The notes beneath the pieces were generated by a model, which was not told where the DNA came from, ran no database searches, and saw nothing but the letters and a program-made list of their open reading frames with translations. A stretch of DNA of 64,000 nucleotides from Antedon bifida (Eukaryota > Echinodermata > Crinoidea > Comatulida > Antedonidae): the NCBI GenBank assembly GCA_963402885.1, contig OY727098.1, positions 12,882,717 to 12,946,716 of the forward strand, given 5' to 3'. The translations under genes and the position numbers were made by a program. The stretch's first letter is position 1. Each line of letters starts with the position of its first letter. Shown one piece after another: positions 1-14,100 of this stretch.

Positions 1-317
1 GAAATAAAGTAATGATTATAATTAAGTCAAGTAGTTGAATATATTTGGATATATTTGGAAGTGCTGTTTCTCTGAAATATAAAATCATAACAATGCTCAA
101 TTCTTTTCATACAAATTTAACAGAAAAAACAATATCTACCATCAACTAGGTATACAGTTCTCTCTTTGATTTTGTGTTAAAGCTGCAACTTGTAAATTTT
201 TAACTTTAATATAAAAACCTAGACACTACACCAAAAAAATTTACTAAATAGTGTGACAAATGGTATGCTTGATAGCAATCAATTTTCTTATAGAGAATAT
301 CCAAATAACTTGCTAGA

Positions 318-395
318 ATATTATTTTTAGATTGTTCTGCAGCATTCAATACAATCCAGCCTCATTTACTTACTGATATATTAAGTTAGGAATTA
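318..395 (+). repeat. LINE reverse transcriptase relic (CR1/L2-like)
   Basis: A short stretch translates as a reverse transcriptase block of the type SAAFNTIQPHLL, the same motif that the LINE at 55377-55565 carries as SSAFNTIQPHLL. Nothing open surrounds it. The first half of this block and the sequence at 545-612 recur together at 690-778, so the area also contains a local rearranged duplication. It is a dead fragment of a CR1/L2-type non-LTR retrotransposon. Confidence 0.6.
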
Positions 396-840
396 ATGAA
401 TTCTGGTATCAGATTACGCGCTCTAAAAACTAAAACAAAATGTTTCAGATGCTCTTTTGCCCCTATTGCAACACATTTATATAACTCTAAAGTTATAAAA
501 GATAAATAGAAGAGTGTATTTTTGATGTTTGTATTTTTGATGTTTAAATTTGTGAATTAAGTTAGATTACTCTTAATTATCATAAAAGTGCGAGAGAAGT
601 TTTTGTGTTGTTGTGGTGTTGTTATAATAATAATAATTGTAATAAATGACCATTGATGATTAGCCTACAACTCGTAAACAGGCTGACTATAATATAATAT
701 TATTTTTAGATTGTTCTGCAGCATTCAATACATTACTCTTAATTATCATAAAAGTGCGAGAGAAGTTTTTGTGTTGTTGTAGTGCTTATCTGTGTTGGTA
801 CAATTTTTCTGTGTAATTTCTACTGTTTTATTTGTCTATA

Positions 841-945
841 CAGTTGAACCTCCATGAGTGGCCACCTCCCTTAACGGCTGTTCTTCCTATCTACCTAGTG
901 CATTTGGTGCCTCCCGTAATCGGCCGCGGCCACCTTTTTAGTTGC
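841..945 (+). mobile_element. Terminal fragment of a DNA transposon flanked by TA
   Basis: The sequence begins TA then CAGTTGAACCTC and continues with a GTGGCCACCT block. A related end lies in opposite orientation at 45045-45140, again with TA next to the terminal CAG. A TA target and CAGT termini suit the Tc1/mariner-pogo type, but no transposase is visible, so the class is an inference from termini only. Confidence 0.4.
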
Positions 946-950
946 ATGCA

Positions 951-1030
951 ACGCGACTCTACAGCTCAATATGTTGGTTGGTCGGTAAACACTAACTTGA
1001 GCACGTGACTGCAGCCATGTATAAGACCTT
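951..1030 (+). repeat. 80-bp interspersed repeat with GGTCGGT motif, copy 1
   Basis: This block runs from CGACTCTACAGCTCA through a GGTTGGTCGGTAAACACTAA core to CTGCAGCCATGTATA. The same block occurs at 13891-13974 and 49703-49784, and in part on the minus strand at 53871-53929. The family is not recognised; it may be a terminus of a larger non-autonomous element. Confidence 0.7.
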
Positions 1031-1235
1031 TGTTACTAAAAAATAAATGTTTTGTATGGTAATTACCTCAACTAGGTATACAGTACAATAGCCATAATAT
1101 GTGATTTTGGCCCTCTATCGCCAGAACCTCCCTTAATTCTTAGTTCTCACTAGGACGCAACGTAAGGGCGTAGTCACAACGTAAGGACGTAGACGCAAAG
1201 TAAGGGATTTGTCCAATCACTTGACACTGGTTATT

Positions 1236-1700
1236 GATTTTAGGAGGAAAATAAAACTAATCATGTAAATATTGTAATAATGAGAATGTGGAAATATTAG
1301 ATAGACACAAGTACTTGGGATTAATAATTGATAATGAACTAAACTGGGAAAACAACACTAAAGAACTCCATGTCTAGATGAATAAGAGGATGTATGTTGT
1401 ACAGTACATAAAATGACGGTTTAATGTTAGTTCCCATCTTATTCATATGTTTTATTCCAATCAATCATATATCAATGTTAAATTCAGAGAATTGTAGGTT
1501 AAATAAGGCCAATAGAGTGTTGAAGTGAAATCTCTAGATGATATATTTAAAACGTTTTTCCTTCAGAAATTTAACTCAATTATCCTGCAACTCATCCCAC
1601 CCAGACATTATTAGAATATCAGTAAGGGAGGGCTAGACTGACACAGCAAAAATATCCTTAAACCATTTCAGATTCTCAAAACTGTTGGCCTACATGGCAT
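1236..1700 (+). repeat. LINE ORF2 C-terminal relic
   Basis: The translation shows DRHKYLGLIIDNELNWENN, the thumb-region motif found after the YxDD box of CR1/L2-type LINE reverse transcriptases, followed by sequence resembling their C-terminal tail. Stops interrupt the frame. It may belong to the same old insertion as the RT block at 318-395. Position 1 to the MFSD12 start at 2127 holds no host exon that could be recognised. Confidence 0.6.
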
Positions 1701-2126
1701 GCAATTTATTTAATCAAAACTTTAAAATATAGTTACTTGTACTATTATAAATTATTTAAATATTTATCACATTATTTAATGATTCTACTAAGTTAAAAAA
1801 AATCTCAAAATTGTAAAGATTTTGGCAATAAAGTGGACTTGTGTCTAATTTTATAAAATTAAATCTCGGCTGGATGTTAGGAAATACTCTTTTGCATGCA
1901 GGGTTATAGATTCTTGGAATAGTCTGTTTGAGGTGGGCAATGCTTCAACATTGAATAGTTTTAAGACATAATTATTCTGCTGTGGGTCAACACAACACAT
2001 AAAGGGACAATATATGGTGTGAATGACAAAACTGAACTGTGTCTGTAGGAGTTTCTTCCATTTTTTTATGAACCTTTTTATTTTTTTTCTTGGAATAGAA
2101 GTATTCAACCACAGGTATAGATCAAA

Positions 2127-5100
2127 ATGACCTCAGAAGAACCAAAAACCTTGTCACTAGTCAGAAGTTACACATATGGTGTCGGCCATGTTCTTAATGA
2201 CCTTTGTGCATCAATGTGGTTCAGTTATCTTCTGTTATTTTTTCATCAAGTCCTTAAATTCGAGTAAGTCAATGTCAATATTATTATATGCAGTTAAAGC
2301 ATCTTTTACTTTACTCAAAAATATATTCAAACTCTTTAATAAATGATTCTTCACTTTTGGTTCCTACTGTAGAAATAATATAGCAGGTTACCTCATGTTT
2401 CTTGGACAAATCACAGATGGTATATGCACACCTCTCATTGGCTATGAATCTGATAGGAAAGACATATCCTGTCGCTATGGAAGGCGGAAAACATGGCATT
2501 TGATTGGTGAGTTTATGAAACAATCTTATAATTTTAAGAAAAATGAGCTAATTAACTAAACTAAAGATTTTATGATGAAAAATATGAAACCATTTTTTTG
2601 CAGAAAGTAATGGGCTACGGTATGTCAAATTTAATTTATTATTTTTAACATGTTTTGTAATTATGTTGATGTATTCAAAATTCTTTTATATGTTAATTAT
2701 TGAGTTAGGCAGTTGCATCAATAATAGTTTATGATGGTGCACAAACTGATATGGCTATATGACCAAGAAAGATCGAGAAAATACTGTAGGTTAGGAACAA
2801 TACTATTTTTCATCCGCATGTAAAAGTAAAAACGGTATATTACTTAAACACATTGTATTGTGTTAATACTGTTTTATTTGTAGTAGTAAGATAAGATAAG
2901 ATAAATCTTTATTGTCATGACCACAACAAGGCGAACATGAAATTTGTTTGCCTTAAATTACACACACAAAACAGAAAAAGATAACACTCAACAGTAATAA
3001 ATAATATCAATACAGACTAAAATTAGAAAAATTACATGGTTACAAGAGGAATAAAAACTTATTTATCTTTGAAATGTTGAGTTGGAGACATGTATTGAGT
3101 TGTGGACCAATGATTGCCTACATCGTGTAGTATTGCATTTTAAAGGACAGCGGATTGTACCTCCAATGTTTTCTTAACTTGGCTAATAACATCACATGTA
3201 TATATTATTACATCAATAACATTGACATTTCTACCTATTACTTTACTTGCAGTTTTCATTATAAGGTCAAGTTTCTTTGTTTTATTAGCACTCCAGTTTT
3301 AAGACCATTTGAAAAGCTAGGCCTTAACTGGCCTGGGAAAACGAGTTGAGCAAAGCAAACTTTGCAGAAACCAAACAAAGTCGATCATCCCAAAGGTGAT
3401 CAGTATAGTTAGACTCCACTGTATTTTAAAATTTAATTTATTTGGATATAAAAATAGGTATAGGATCTACACTTCACTCCCATAGAACAATATGCTCAGG
3501 ACACAGATTTTGTACATTGTGAATTTAGTTCGCAGTGTGAGCTGTTTTGTAAGGCTCCGGGCACAACTGGCGAGTCTTCCAAAGTTTGTGGCAGCTTTTC
3601 AAATCCTTGCATTTATGTAATGTTCTGAGGAAAGAGATTATGCACAGAACCGAGCCAATCTATAAGAAAGATTTTTACTGCTGAAAGTGGTGTGTCATTT
3701 AGCTTGATAATATAACAGTAAAATCCATAAGCAATTCAAGGTGTTCTTCATCAAGCTCAACAACATCAAGTTCAAGCATCATCTACAAGGAATAGTAATT
3801 TGGATCTTAGCATTTTGTGCTATTAGATGAATAAAGTGTATGCAATTTATCCATGAAAGCAAACTGATAAAAAAGCACTTTTGGAGAGAATTCATGGTGA
3901 CTATGCTCTATATAAGTATAAGATTAGACTGTATAGCCCGTAATTTTAATCTACCATGTTGGTTTTCTTTTTTTTATTTGCCTAGGCAAGGCCATACAGC
4001 AACTATCCAGGAAAAATCTTGTTGACATTTATTATTCACATTAAATTTATTTATCTTAAATAAAGATAAACTATTTATTGTTTTATGTTTTAATTTTTTT
4101 TTTATTCCAGGAACATTTTGTGTGACTTGCAGTTTTGTTTTTATCTTTAATGATTGTATCGGTTGCCATGATGACACTACTAGCATTATTAAGTTTGTTT
4201 ATTATGCTCCTTTTATCGTCATCTTTCAATTTGGATGGGCATCAACACAGATCTCTCATTTAGCCCTGTTACCTGAACTAACAAGTAATAAAAGTGAACG
4301 AACAGAGTTAAATGCAATCAGGTTTGAACTATACTTCTATACAATATTTTACACTAAAATAATTTAAACATAAAAAAACATCATTACATCAACACATTTG
4401 ATTTGATTTAACTTTATAGCTTTAGAGTTACACATACATAATAATAACAATAAAACAATTAATTAAAATGTAAAACAATTAAAACTCTGATAGCAAGGAT
4501 TAGCCCAAAAAACCCTTTTATGGGAATAAACCAATGAAATTATTCAATTTTATTTTTTCATATTGGATGTCTTACAAATTGGTGGTTTTAAATTGTGGAT
4601 CAGTTTTTTTAAACTATGCCTATCAAGGCAGCATATCTAGTGTGGGTGAAAATAGATTCGAAAAACTTTGTGAAAGAACACATACAGTACTGTTTGTGAA
4701 TGCAAATAATGATTTCAATAATTATGACTAAGCTTTAATGGTGTCCTTTCGCACCTGCCTTGTATTTCGACCACAAGTTTGTTAACTAACTTTATTGTGA
4801 ACCTCACCTTAGATGAAGGTCAATCACATAAAAAGTAACAAATAAAATCCTTTAAATTGATGATTTTACAGACATGTTTCATTATTGCATACTCCATGTT
4901 CAATATACAAGAGCAACTATAAAAGACGGCTAAACACTTGGTGGAATCCATCTATTAATGTATTTATTGGTGAAAATAAGATTCAATTAACATTGATGTT
5001 TTTTTGTGAAAAGTTTTATCGAAATGCTCAAAATGGTCTAAAACGGTTTCTAATGAGATTTTAAGCACTTTGATGTTTTTGTGTAACCAAGTTTTTTCGA

Positions 5101-8100
5101 AAATCACAAAATGGTCTAAAACGTCTCCAAATGCGATTTGAAGCTATTCTAAGCACTTTGGTGTTTTTATGTTGACAAGTTTTTTCGAAAATCACAAAAT
5201 GGTCTATAACGTCTCTAAATGAGATTTGAAGTTATTCTTAGCACTTTGGTGTTTTTATGTTAACAAGTTTTTTCGAAAATCACACAATGGTCTAAAACGT
5301 CTCCAAATGCGATTTGAAGCTATTCTGTACACTTTGATGTTTTGTGTGAAATTTTTTTGTCGAAATGCTCAAAATGGTCTAAAACGTTTTTAAATACGAT
5401 ATTAAGCTATTTTGTGCTCTTTGATGTTTTTGTGTGAAAAGTTTTATCGAATTGCTCAAAATGGTCTAAAACGGTTTCTAATGAGATTTTAAGCACTTTG
5501 ATGTTTTTCTGTAACCAAGTTTTTTCGAAAATCACAAAATTGTCTAAAACGTCTCCAAATGCGATTTAAAGCTATTCTAAGCACTTTTGTGTTTTTATGT
5601 TAACAAGTTTTTTCGAAAATCACAAATGGTCTAAAACGTCTCCTAATGCGATTTGAAGCTATTCTGTACACTTTGATGTTTTGTGTGAAAAATTTTTGTC
5701 GAAATGCTCAAAATGGTCTAAAACGTTTTTAAATACGATATTAAGCTATTTTGTGCTCTTTGATGTTTTTGTGTGAAAAGTTTTATCGAAATCCTCAAAA
5801 TGGTCTAAAACGGTTTCTAATGTGATTTTAAGCACTTTGATGTTTTTGTGTAACCAAGTTTTTTCGAAAATCACAAAATGGTCTAAAACGTCTCCAATTG
5901 CGATTTGAAGCTATTCTAAGCACTTTGGTGTTTTTATGTTAACAAGTTTTTTCGAAAATCACAAAATGGTCTAAAACGTCTCCAAATGCGATTTGAAGCT
6001 ATTCTGCACACTTTGATGTTTTGTGTGAAAAATTTTTGTCGAAATGCTCAAAATGGTCTAAAACGTTTTTTTTTAACTATATAAAAATTATGTATGTTAA
6101 TGTATACAGAAAAAAAATAATTAAAAACTAGAACATGCCTTGTTAATTACAATAACAAGTGAAATTGAATAAAATATCAATAAAACAATGATACAACTTT
6201 AACACAGTTCATTTTGGTGGTGGTAGTGCAATCAATATAATATCCATTAAAATATTTTGTTTAGATAAGTGTGACAACTTGGTTATCATTCCCTACCTCT
6301 TTCCCCTTTATCTCTCTCTCCCCTTTATCTCTCTCTCCCCCTCCTCTCCCAGGTAGCTTCTAATAAACTGCTCTCTGGGTAGCTCCTATGTAAAACAAAG
6401 GCATAATAATAATCATAAAATATTTTAAAACGTCACTAAACCAATATCTTACCTGGAATTTTTGTTATATGTCCATGTGATTTTACTTGACACTACCATC
6501 ATGAAAGTAATGTTGCTGGCTATACCTAGGTGGAGTGGTATGTCATTCTGAAAAATCATACCAAGTATTGACAAATTAGTGTTATTCAGCATTGAGATGT
6601 TTAGATAGAGGCCTATATTGAGAATCAAGGATTTGCTTTGCATTATTGCAAAACCTTGATTTCTTCTCATCATGTAAAGTAATCTCCATGGCATAAACTG
6701 TTCAGGATACTGAATTGTGGAATTTATGATTTCAAGGTGTGTTTTACTATCATAAAAATGTATGGTTTACCATGACATTTATTTTTAATGGTGGTCCCTG
6801 TCAGAAATCTGGTACAAAATATTTCTATTTTCAATTTGTATTACCTTTTCTTTCTAATTATAATGTATTGTTCTTAAGACATACAAAATCACTGTTCAGA
6901 TTGCATTAAACTATTGGTATAGTAGTGCAATTAACTTAAAATTTAATTTTAATAATTTATGATTGAATCAAAATACAGTTATTATTATATTTCTTATAGA
7001 TATGCCTTCACCATTATCTCCAATATATTAGTGTATACATTATGTTTGATATTAATTGATGTCATTATGAAGACAAGCACTGGAAACTTAACACCAGCAG
7101 ACAAGCCCCAATTTATGGTAAATAATTGAAATTAATGGAATATTAACTATATAATTATTACAGTTTGTTCAAAGTACAGTGATTTGCTTCGCCACTCAAG
7201 TGATAGTATAGTCATGCCCTTGGAAGTACAGTATAAAAATATCATTACTATTATTAAAACAACTATACAGATATTGACTGCTTAGAGGTTAAATATAAGA
7301 TTTTACATTCCCGAATGATATTTTGTTCGAGGGAATATATATTTCCCGAAGCGCTAGCTGAGGGATATATATATTCCCAGAGAACATAATATCATTCCCT
7401 AGGAATGTCAAATCTTATATTTCACCAATATAAAAGGCGATATCTGATATTACATAGCCAACAATGGTAGTAGTTGGCTAGAGTATCTGCTGGGTCGGGT
7501 AGCTAGGCTAGGCCTAGGCCTCCTTTTTGTATTGTATTTAAACAAGCCTGCCTAGACACCTTACCTTGCGAAGAATAATATACAGATAATTACTAATTAA
7601 TATTTATTAAAAAAATAATATTATGAGGAGGCCAAATAAATAATAATTCGTCTTTCGAGCCGAATCACCGGATGTTCGCCACGTCGCGCGTGTACCGAGT
7701 TACCACTGTGAGTATTAATCAATCACAAACGGTCTTTCATCACATCTAGGGAGGACTAACAACAAATGAGGGCGCTATGTATGCATAGTTTAAATAGTTT
7801 AGTTGATTAATTTCTTCAAGCAAGTTCCGTGGCGCAGCGGATGAAGCGTTGTCTTGTGATGGAATGACAATTCGTCGCGAGTTCAAATCTCAGTAGATGA
7901 CTTTTGTTTATTTACCGCCAAATGCGAGTGTTGCCACATGAAAATTACACAGTCAATATCATCGTACTCGAGAATTTGCTGGATTTTATATGTTTAATGA
8001 CAGGGACACGATAGTTACGCGAAAATTACTCAGTCAATATCATCGTACTCAAGGATATATACGATTTATGATCCTCGCAGCGGTAGTCATATTAATTACG

Positions 8101-11100
8101 TACTTAATTTTATGAACGAATTATATTGTATTTTGTGTTTTATAATATATAGTTATTTTTTATTTTATTTTTTATTTGATATATTATTATTTATTTTTTT
8201 TAGCCAATGGCTGCTGTTTTGTATATGTGTTTTATACCTAAGTAAATAAATGTGATGCAGTTTCAACCAATTGCGTTCACATATTTACATAGGCTATGTA
8301 ATATTCATTAATAGTGCTTGAGAATTATAAAATAAAATATCATATGCAAGATTTAACATAAAATGCTGCTCAGGTTCAGATGTTTAGGTCACAGGGTTAT
8401 ACTCAAATTTTGACGAGGATTAAACAAGTATCTAATAAAGTTTTAGTTCAGATTTACGGCGTTAAATTTGTTATCTGACGCAAGGTGTACGGTAATCCAT
8501 GGCGTTAAAATTCAAGGTGTTCAGACACAACGATCAACATTCGAATGCCTTGCGTTTAAAACACTCTGATCATTAGGTCTAAGCAGATAAAACTAGGCAT
8601 ACATTCATGACAAATGCATTAGTTTACATTGTATTTCTTTATTGTTTCATTTAGTTTAAATTCACGGCAAATGTTATATTAAATATCCTCTCATCCAAAA
8701 AAAATATGATATATATAAAATAGTCATACTCAACATACTCCATTATAGCTCCATTGCCACAATATTCATCCCACAATGCCATTCAAAATATTACATTTTT
8801 TTGACAAATATTTGTGTTTTTTTTTGTTATAGTAGTAGTAGTACTGTATATATATATTTATAGTTATATATAGTAGTAGTATACAGTATATTGTTATTTG
8901 ATGATGATTATGGGTCAAATGGTATTCAATCAATACTCCATTTCACACTTACATCATCAAGTGTACAATTTCAGTATATGCCCATTGAATTTTATTCAAG
9001 TTATAGATTTGAACGAGTTCAAAAATTTGAATTGAAAAATTTACATTGAAAATAATTTGTAAATCATGGAATACATCTTCCCTCTCTGTTATAAGACTAA
9101 TTTTTTATATATGTTAAGAGTGTCGTTCATACTTATAATTGTTTTGTTAGCTTTTTCACTTTATTCCTTCTGATATTTCTGTTCAACCTAAATGTCGATC
9201 GGCACGTTTTCATCATTCAGATACCTTTAATATTCTGTTTGCTTGTTCGCAGACATTTAACTCATCATATGTTCTGTTATCTCACTTTGGAACTGCAATC
9301 TGGTGTTTACTCCAAAACTATTTTATCATTTAAAAACAACCTTTGACAATATTTTAAAGCACCTTTAGTAAATTTAGTGATTTTTGTTTTGTTTGGATTT
9401 TTTGTAAGTTAAGTTAGTTAAAGCAGAGGCTGATTAATTAAGCCACTAGCTTTATTACAGCTATGTGGCTATCCGTCCTCTCCAAGAGAGAAACAAAGTT
9501 TCATAAATAAAAAATATTATATGCATGTTCATTCTTGTATACACAATGGAAAACTGATCTATAATTGTTCTACTCCTCATTCAAAATTGGAGTTGCGTTT
9601 CCTTTGCCTCTCGTTAAAAGTAAGTGTGTAAAAACAAATTATGAATGTTTTATACTCATGCAATGGAACAAATAAATCATTATGTGGAAGATGAAATATT
9701 TTATTTTCACTTGGCTTATGTGTATAATATTCATTCTTGTTTCTTTATTGCAGGAATTGTCCTTTTTAGTGGTTGGAATTGGACTAGTATTTTCATGTAT
9801 ATTTCATATAGGAACAAGAGAAAATGCATCAATTGGCAATCGGTCAATCCAGGCAAATAATCAGAGAAGCAAGCCAATGAGATGGAGATGTTGGTTAAAA
9901 CAGATTCAATTTTATCAGGTCTCATATCTATTAAACATTTAGTATGAATGATCAGCTAAAAAGTGTCAATATAGATACCAAAAGTGTTAAATAGTGCAAT
10001 AGTTTACATTTTTCATGTAAGTTTTGTTTTCTTTACCATAGGTTGCAATGATATACATGTGTGCCAGGTTGATGGTGAACATTTCTCAGGTTTACATTCC
10101 AATGTACCTTCTAGAAACATTGCAATCAAACAAAGTATGTATACATTGTTCTTTTTTATTTCTTACAAAAGGAAAAGAAAAAAATTCAGAAACAAACGAG
10201 TGTTATAAACAGTACACTTTCAGTTTTTCCACCAAATCTGGTATTGAATTAGATGTTTTACAATCATGTATTGTACTTCTGATGCATCATTTTCAATGTG
10301 TTATAGGTTCTTTATGTGAAAATTCAGAGCACCATATTATAATTTAAATTTTACTTCCTTTTTTAGGATTCAGTTGCTATCATTCCATTAGTCGTGTATG
10401 TCAGCAGTTTCCTGGCATCAGTGTTTGTCAAATTTGTTAATGACCATTTGGGTAGGAAGGTATGTATCTAACTTGGTTCACAACAAATATTCAAATGTTA
10501 TCATCAACACCGATAAACCATTAAATGAAATGTAATTTGATCTAGCCATTTATCCACCTTACAGAAAGAAATTCATTGTACTGTAATCAGATCAGTTTAA
10601 TCGAACAAAAATCTAGTACAGTGTATTAAATACAAACATACAATATGCCATAATATTTCAGAACATTAATATTTAGATCATTATTGATGGCATATGTTTT
10701 CTTCAACAACAAAAATGGTCTTAAATTTACAAGAAATGTTTGTAATGTATGAATTAAAATTCAAAACTTAAACACAGTTTTTCTTATTTTTCTTAAGATA
10801 ACATATGGTATAGGTGCACTACTTATTCTTGTTGCCTGTGTATGTTTTTATTTTATACACAATGGAAAATACATATATATACCTACAGTACTACTTGGAG
10901 TTGGAGGTTCCACTGTTTTAGTGACATCACTGTCGATGACAGCAGACCTTATCAATCTTAATACAGTAAGTTTGTTTTTATTATCTTTCATTATTGTAGA
11001 ATTTGCTAATTTGACTGTATTCTTGCCCCTCAATAATTAATTAACATATCATGTGTTGTTCGGTATTATTTCCACTGTATGGAAACTGTCTAGTATTGAT

Positions 11101-14100
11101 AATGAATGGTACTATATGAAAGTTCACCTTTTTGTACAAATTTTGAGTATTTTATCTTGTGTGTGGAAAAAAAGACTGGTTGGTGAAGATATAAGAATAA
11201 ATCAATAAAGATCAATCTATAGAGTGGGGCATCTATAATTGCTGCAGCTCTGCAGTCAAATCCTTCTTCACATTTTTTTAGACGTACCAAAAATGTACTG
11301 TGGATATTCAATTAAATATTCTCAGCTGGACTTGCTTGTTTTGAAACAACATTTCACAACATATTCAGAGCGTATCATCAGGCCAAATGGTGATTTTCCG
11401 GTGATTTGTCTGTTACTTGTGACGGAGTCGAGAAGCTTTTAAAATTTCTAGTTATTGCCGAATTAAAAGCTTTAGGTGTGAAAAACAGGATTAGATCATT
11501 TTTCTCATTCTTTCGTATTGCTATGAAGCAGACAGCAGCTCTAGGCCTAGCCTTCCTTCTACACAAAAAAGTCTAAACTAAGTCGCATTTTAAAAAAAAC
11601 ACAATTCACAGTAGGTGTGTTAAAAAACAAATAATGAATGTTTTATATTCATTTCATGGAGAGAATATTTCAGTCGATCTTTCAAATTAAATTTTCATAC
11701 AATTCAACTCCAGTCACATTCATTAGTACATCCACCAATGTTTGAGCACAAAAGAAGGGCTCCATCATATATGATTTATTTGTTGGTGCTAACCTTTTCA
11801 CTGTGTAATAATACTCTAGGTAATAGAATTTAAGGTGAGTATTCTTGTAGGATGAAGTGAAAGTATCAAGAATATCCATGGAATTTTAAGATGTAAGATT
11901 CCGCCATTCTCTACCAACCTGACAAAGAGGAAAACCGACTACAAGAGTCTATGGGATGATGTCCAAATCATATTGGATTGTAAGATTAAGAACGATAATT
12001 GTATGGTATGTGGGATGCTCAAGATTGACAGATCAGCAACCAGTTTTAAAGTCTTCTTCAACTTGAACATAATATGTGGGTTTACGATCTACAAGACTTG
12101 AAGTACAGAAATTAACATAGGGTAAAGCTGATTGAGGCGTATTCAGTTGTTTGGGTGTTTTAATTTTAATTTTACTTCTATTTGAGGTTACCTATCCAAA
12201 ATAGGTGTTTTCGAACAAGGGTCTAACATTTATTATAGCCGATGGAGTGGAGTTTCAGTTCATCAGAGTCACATGGCAGAATGGAGATTGGTTTTATTGT
12301 TTTAGATTTACATGGTATTGCATAAGATTCTGGAATTGATGCTTTAAATGCTAAACTCTCAGATTTATCCAATGACAATGCAAGTAATTTCTACTTTTGT
12401 TATTCAAGGAGAGTGGTGCATTTGTGTATGGAGCAATGAGCTTTACAGACAAGTTGTCAAATGGAATTGTAATTGCAGTTATACAACAGTTTCATCCATG
12501 CAGGTATTGTTTTCCCTTACAGTGACAAAGTGAACTAAACTGAAATTTATTGTTTTTTTATATCAGAGTATCAATAAGATTTTAGTTATTTAAAAATATT
12601 TAACATCAACAGTATAAACATTAACAATTACTCTAGTAGCTAGATCAACTTTCATATGCACTTTTAAGTCCAGAGAATTTGACTTCAGAAATTGGTTTAG
12701 AGTGGTCAAACAATCAATTTTGGCTTGGTTACACATTTTGAAAATGTGGTGAAAGGTCAAAAGGTTATGGTGGAAGGTTATAATACCAAACACCAACATG
12801 TCCTTAAATCTCAACAACCACTGGTCACAGTAAGGTAATGTCTCAAATTGATCAGTAGGTATACATTTTATATTCAGTCTAATGAGACATTTCAGTCAAA
12901 AATGACCCACAACCCAGGGCATGTATGTATCTCCGTAACTACTGGTCGTAGACACTTGAATTTGGTTTTAAATTGTTCGAAATATACATTTTGTTATTTG
13001 TTACACATTTTGAAAAATGTTACAAAAGGTCAAAGAGTCGGGGTCAAGGGTTATATGAACAACTATAAATTGCTACTTGTATCTCGGCAACCACTGGTCG
13101 CAGCAAGTTATTGTTGGTCTCAAAATGTTCAGAAGGCATGCATTTATATTCAGCCTAATGGGACATTTCAGTCAAAAATACTGGAAATGCCATTTCTGAC
13201 CTTTGACCCACATACCAGGGCATCTTCATATCGCTGTAAGTACTGGTCCTAGAAACTTAAATTAAAAATAAATCAAATTGTTCGAAATAAACATATTTAC
13301 ATTCATTCTAATAGAAAATGCGGTTAAAACTGATGACCAGAAATACTATTAATTACTAATGTTATTGTTTCAAACAAAAAACTTATCCTTGGACAGTAAT
13401 GTTATGCAATAACTTCAAGATTCAAGATTCAAGAAATGTTATTTGTCCATAAAAATGGAAATTCACTTTGCTTGGTAGATTAAAAACAACAATATTGCAA
13501 CAATTTATGCTTTAAATTGTTTCATTATAGGATTGAAAACAAATCCTTTACTGTTTGTAATTGTATTTTTGCTTATAATAATGCTAGAAAGTATTGTTGA
13601 CCCCCGAGGACGATCAAACATTTTGATTGAAACGTCCAGCCCAGCAGAATTCTTTTCAGAATGCTAGAAGTAACTTACCAAATTTAATCTAATAAATGGC
13701 CCGGGCATTTATTGGTCAGAAGGGTTTTTAGGAGAGCATTTATTTTTTGTTTTTGTTGGTGTAATATGGTAACATGTATAATCAAATAAATACTACCTAC
13801 AGCAGATATATAAAAATACAGCACAATTAATATCAAAAAGTGATACAAAATGCTTGGTAAATTGTAGATTATGGTAGTCATTGAAATGTGCTCTACAGCT
13901 CACTATGTCGGTCGGTTGGTCGGTAAACACTAACTCAAATTTGAGCATGCGACTGCAGACATATATATGGCCTTATTTGTGCATGCATGTGGCGGGGAGT
14001 TTAAATCGAAGGGAGGGGTGAGCATTTATTCGAGGGTGGCTTATATTCAATGCGGGTGTTTATTTGAATAAATACTCTAATTTTAATAATGATATATATA

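Noticed and set aside
7823-7895. Functional tRNA gene
   Set aside because: Pol III boxes are present but acceptor and anticodon stems do not pair properly and the 3' end is missing; a SINE head is more likely.
9605-11665. Similar 60-bp blocks at about 9610 and 11605 (TATGAATGTTTTATACTCAT type)
   Set aside because: Probably fragments of a common repeat; too short and diverged to define a family.
11682-11879. Minus-strand 65-codon frame in MFSD12 intron 8
   Set aside because: No recognisable domain, no splice context and no extension; most likely chance, although 11640-12100 could not be assigned to any known repeat.
12848-13252. 134-codon open frame as a gene
   Set aside because: It lies entirely within the repeat units of the long inverted repeat, and the mirrored arm has no corresponding open frame.
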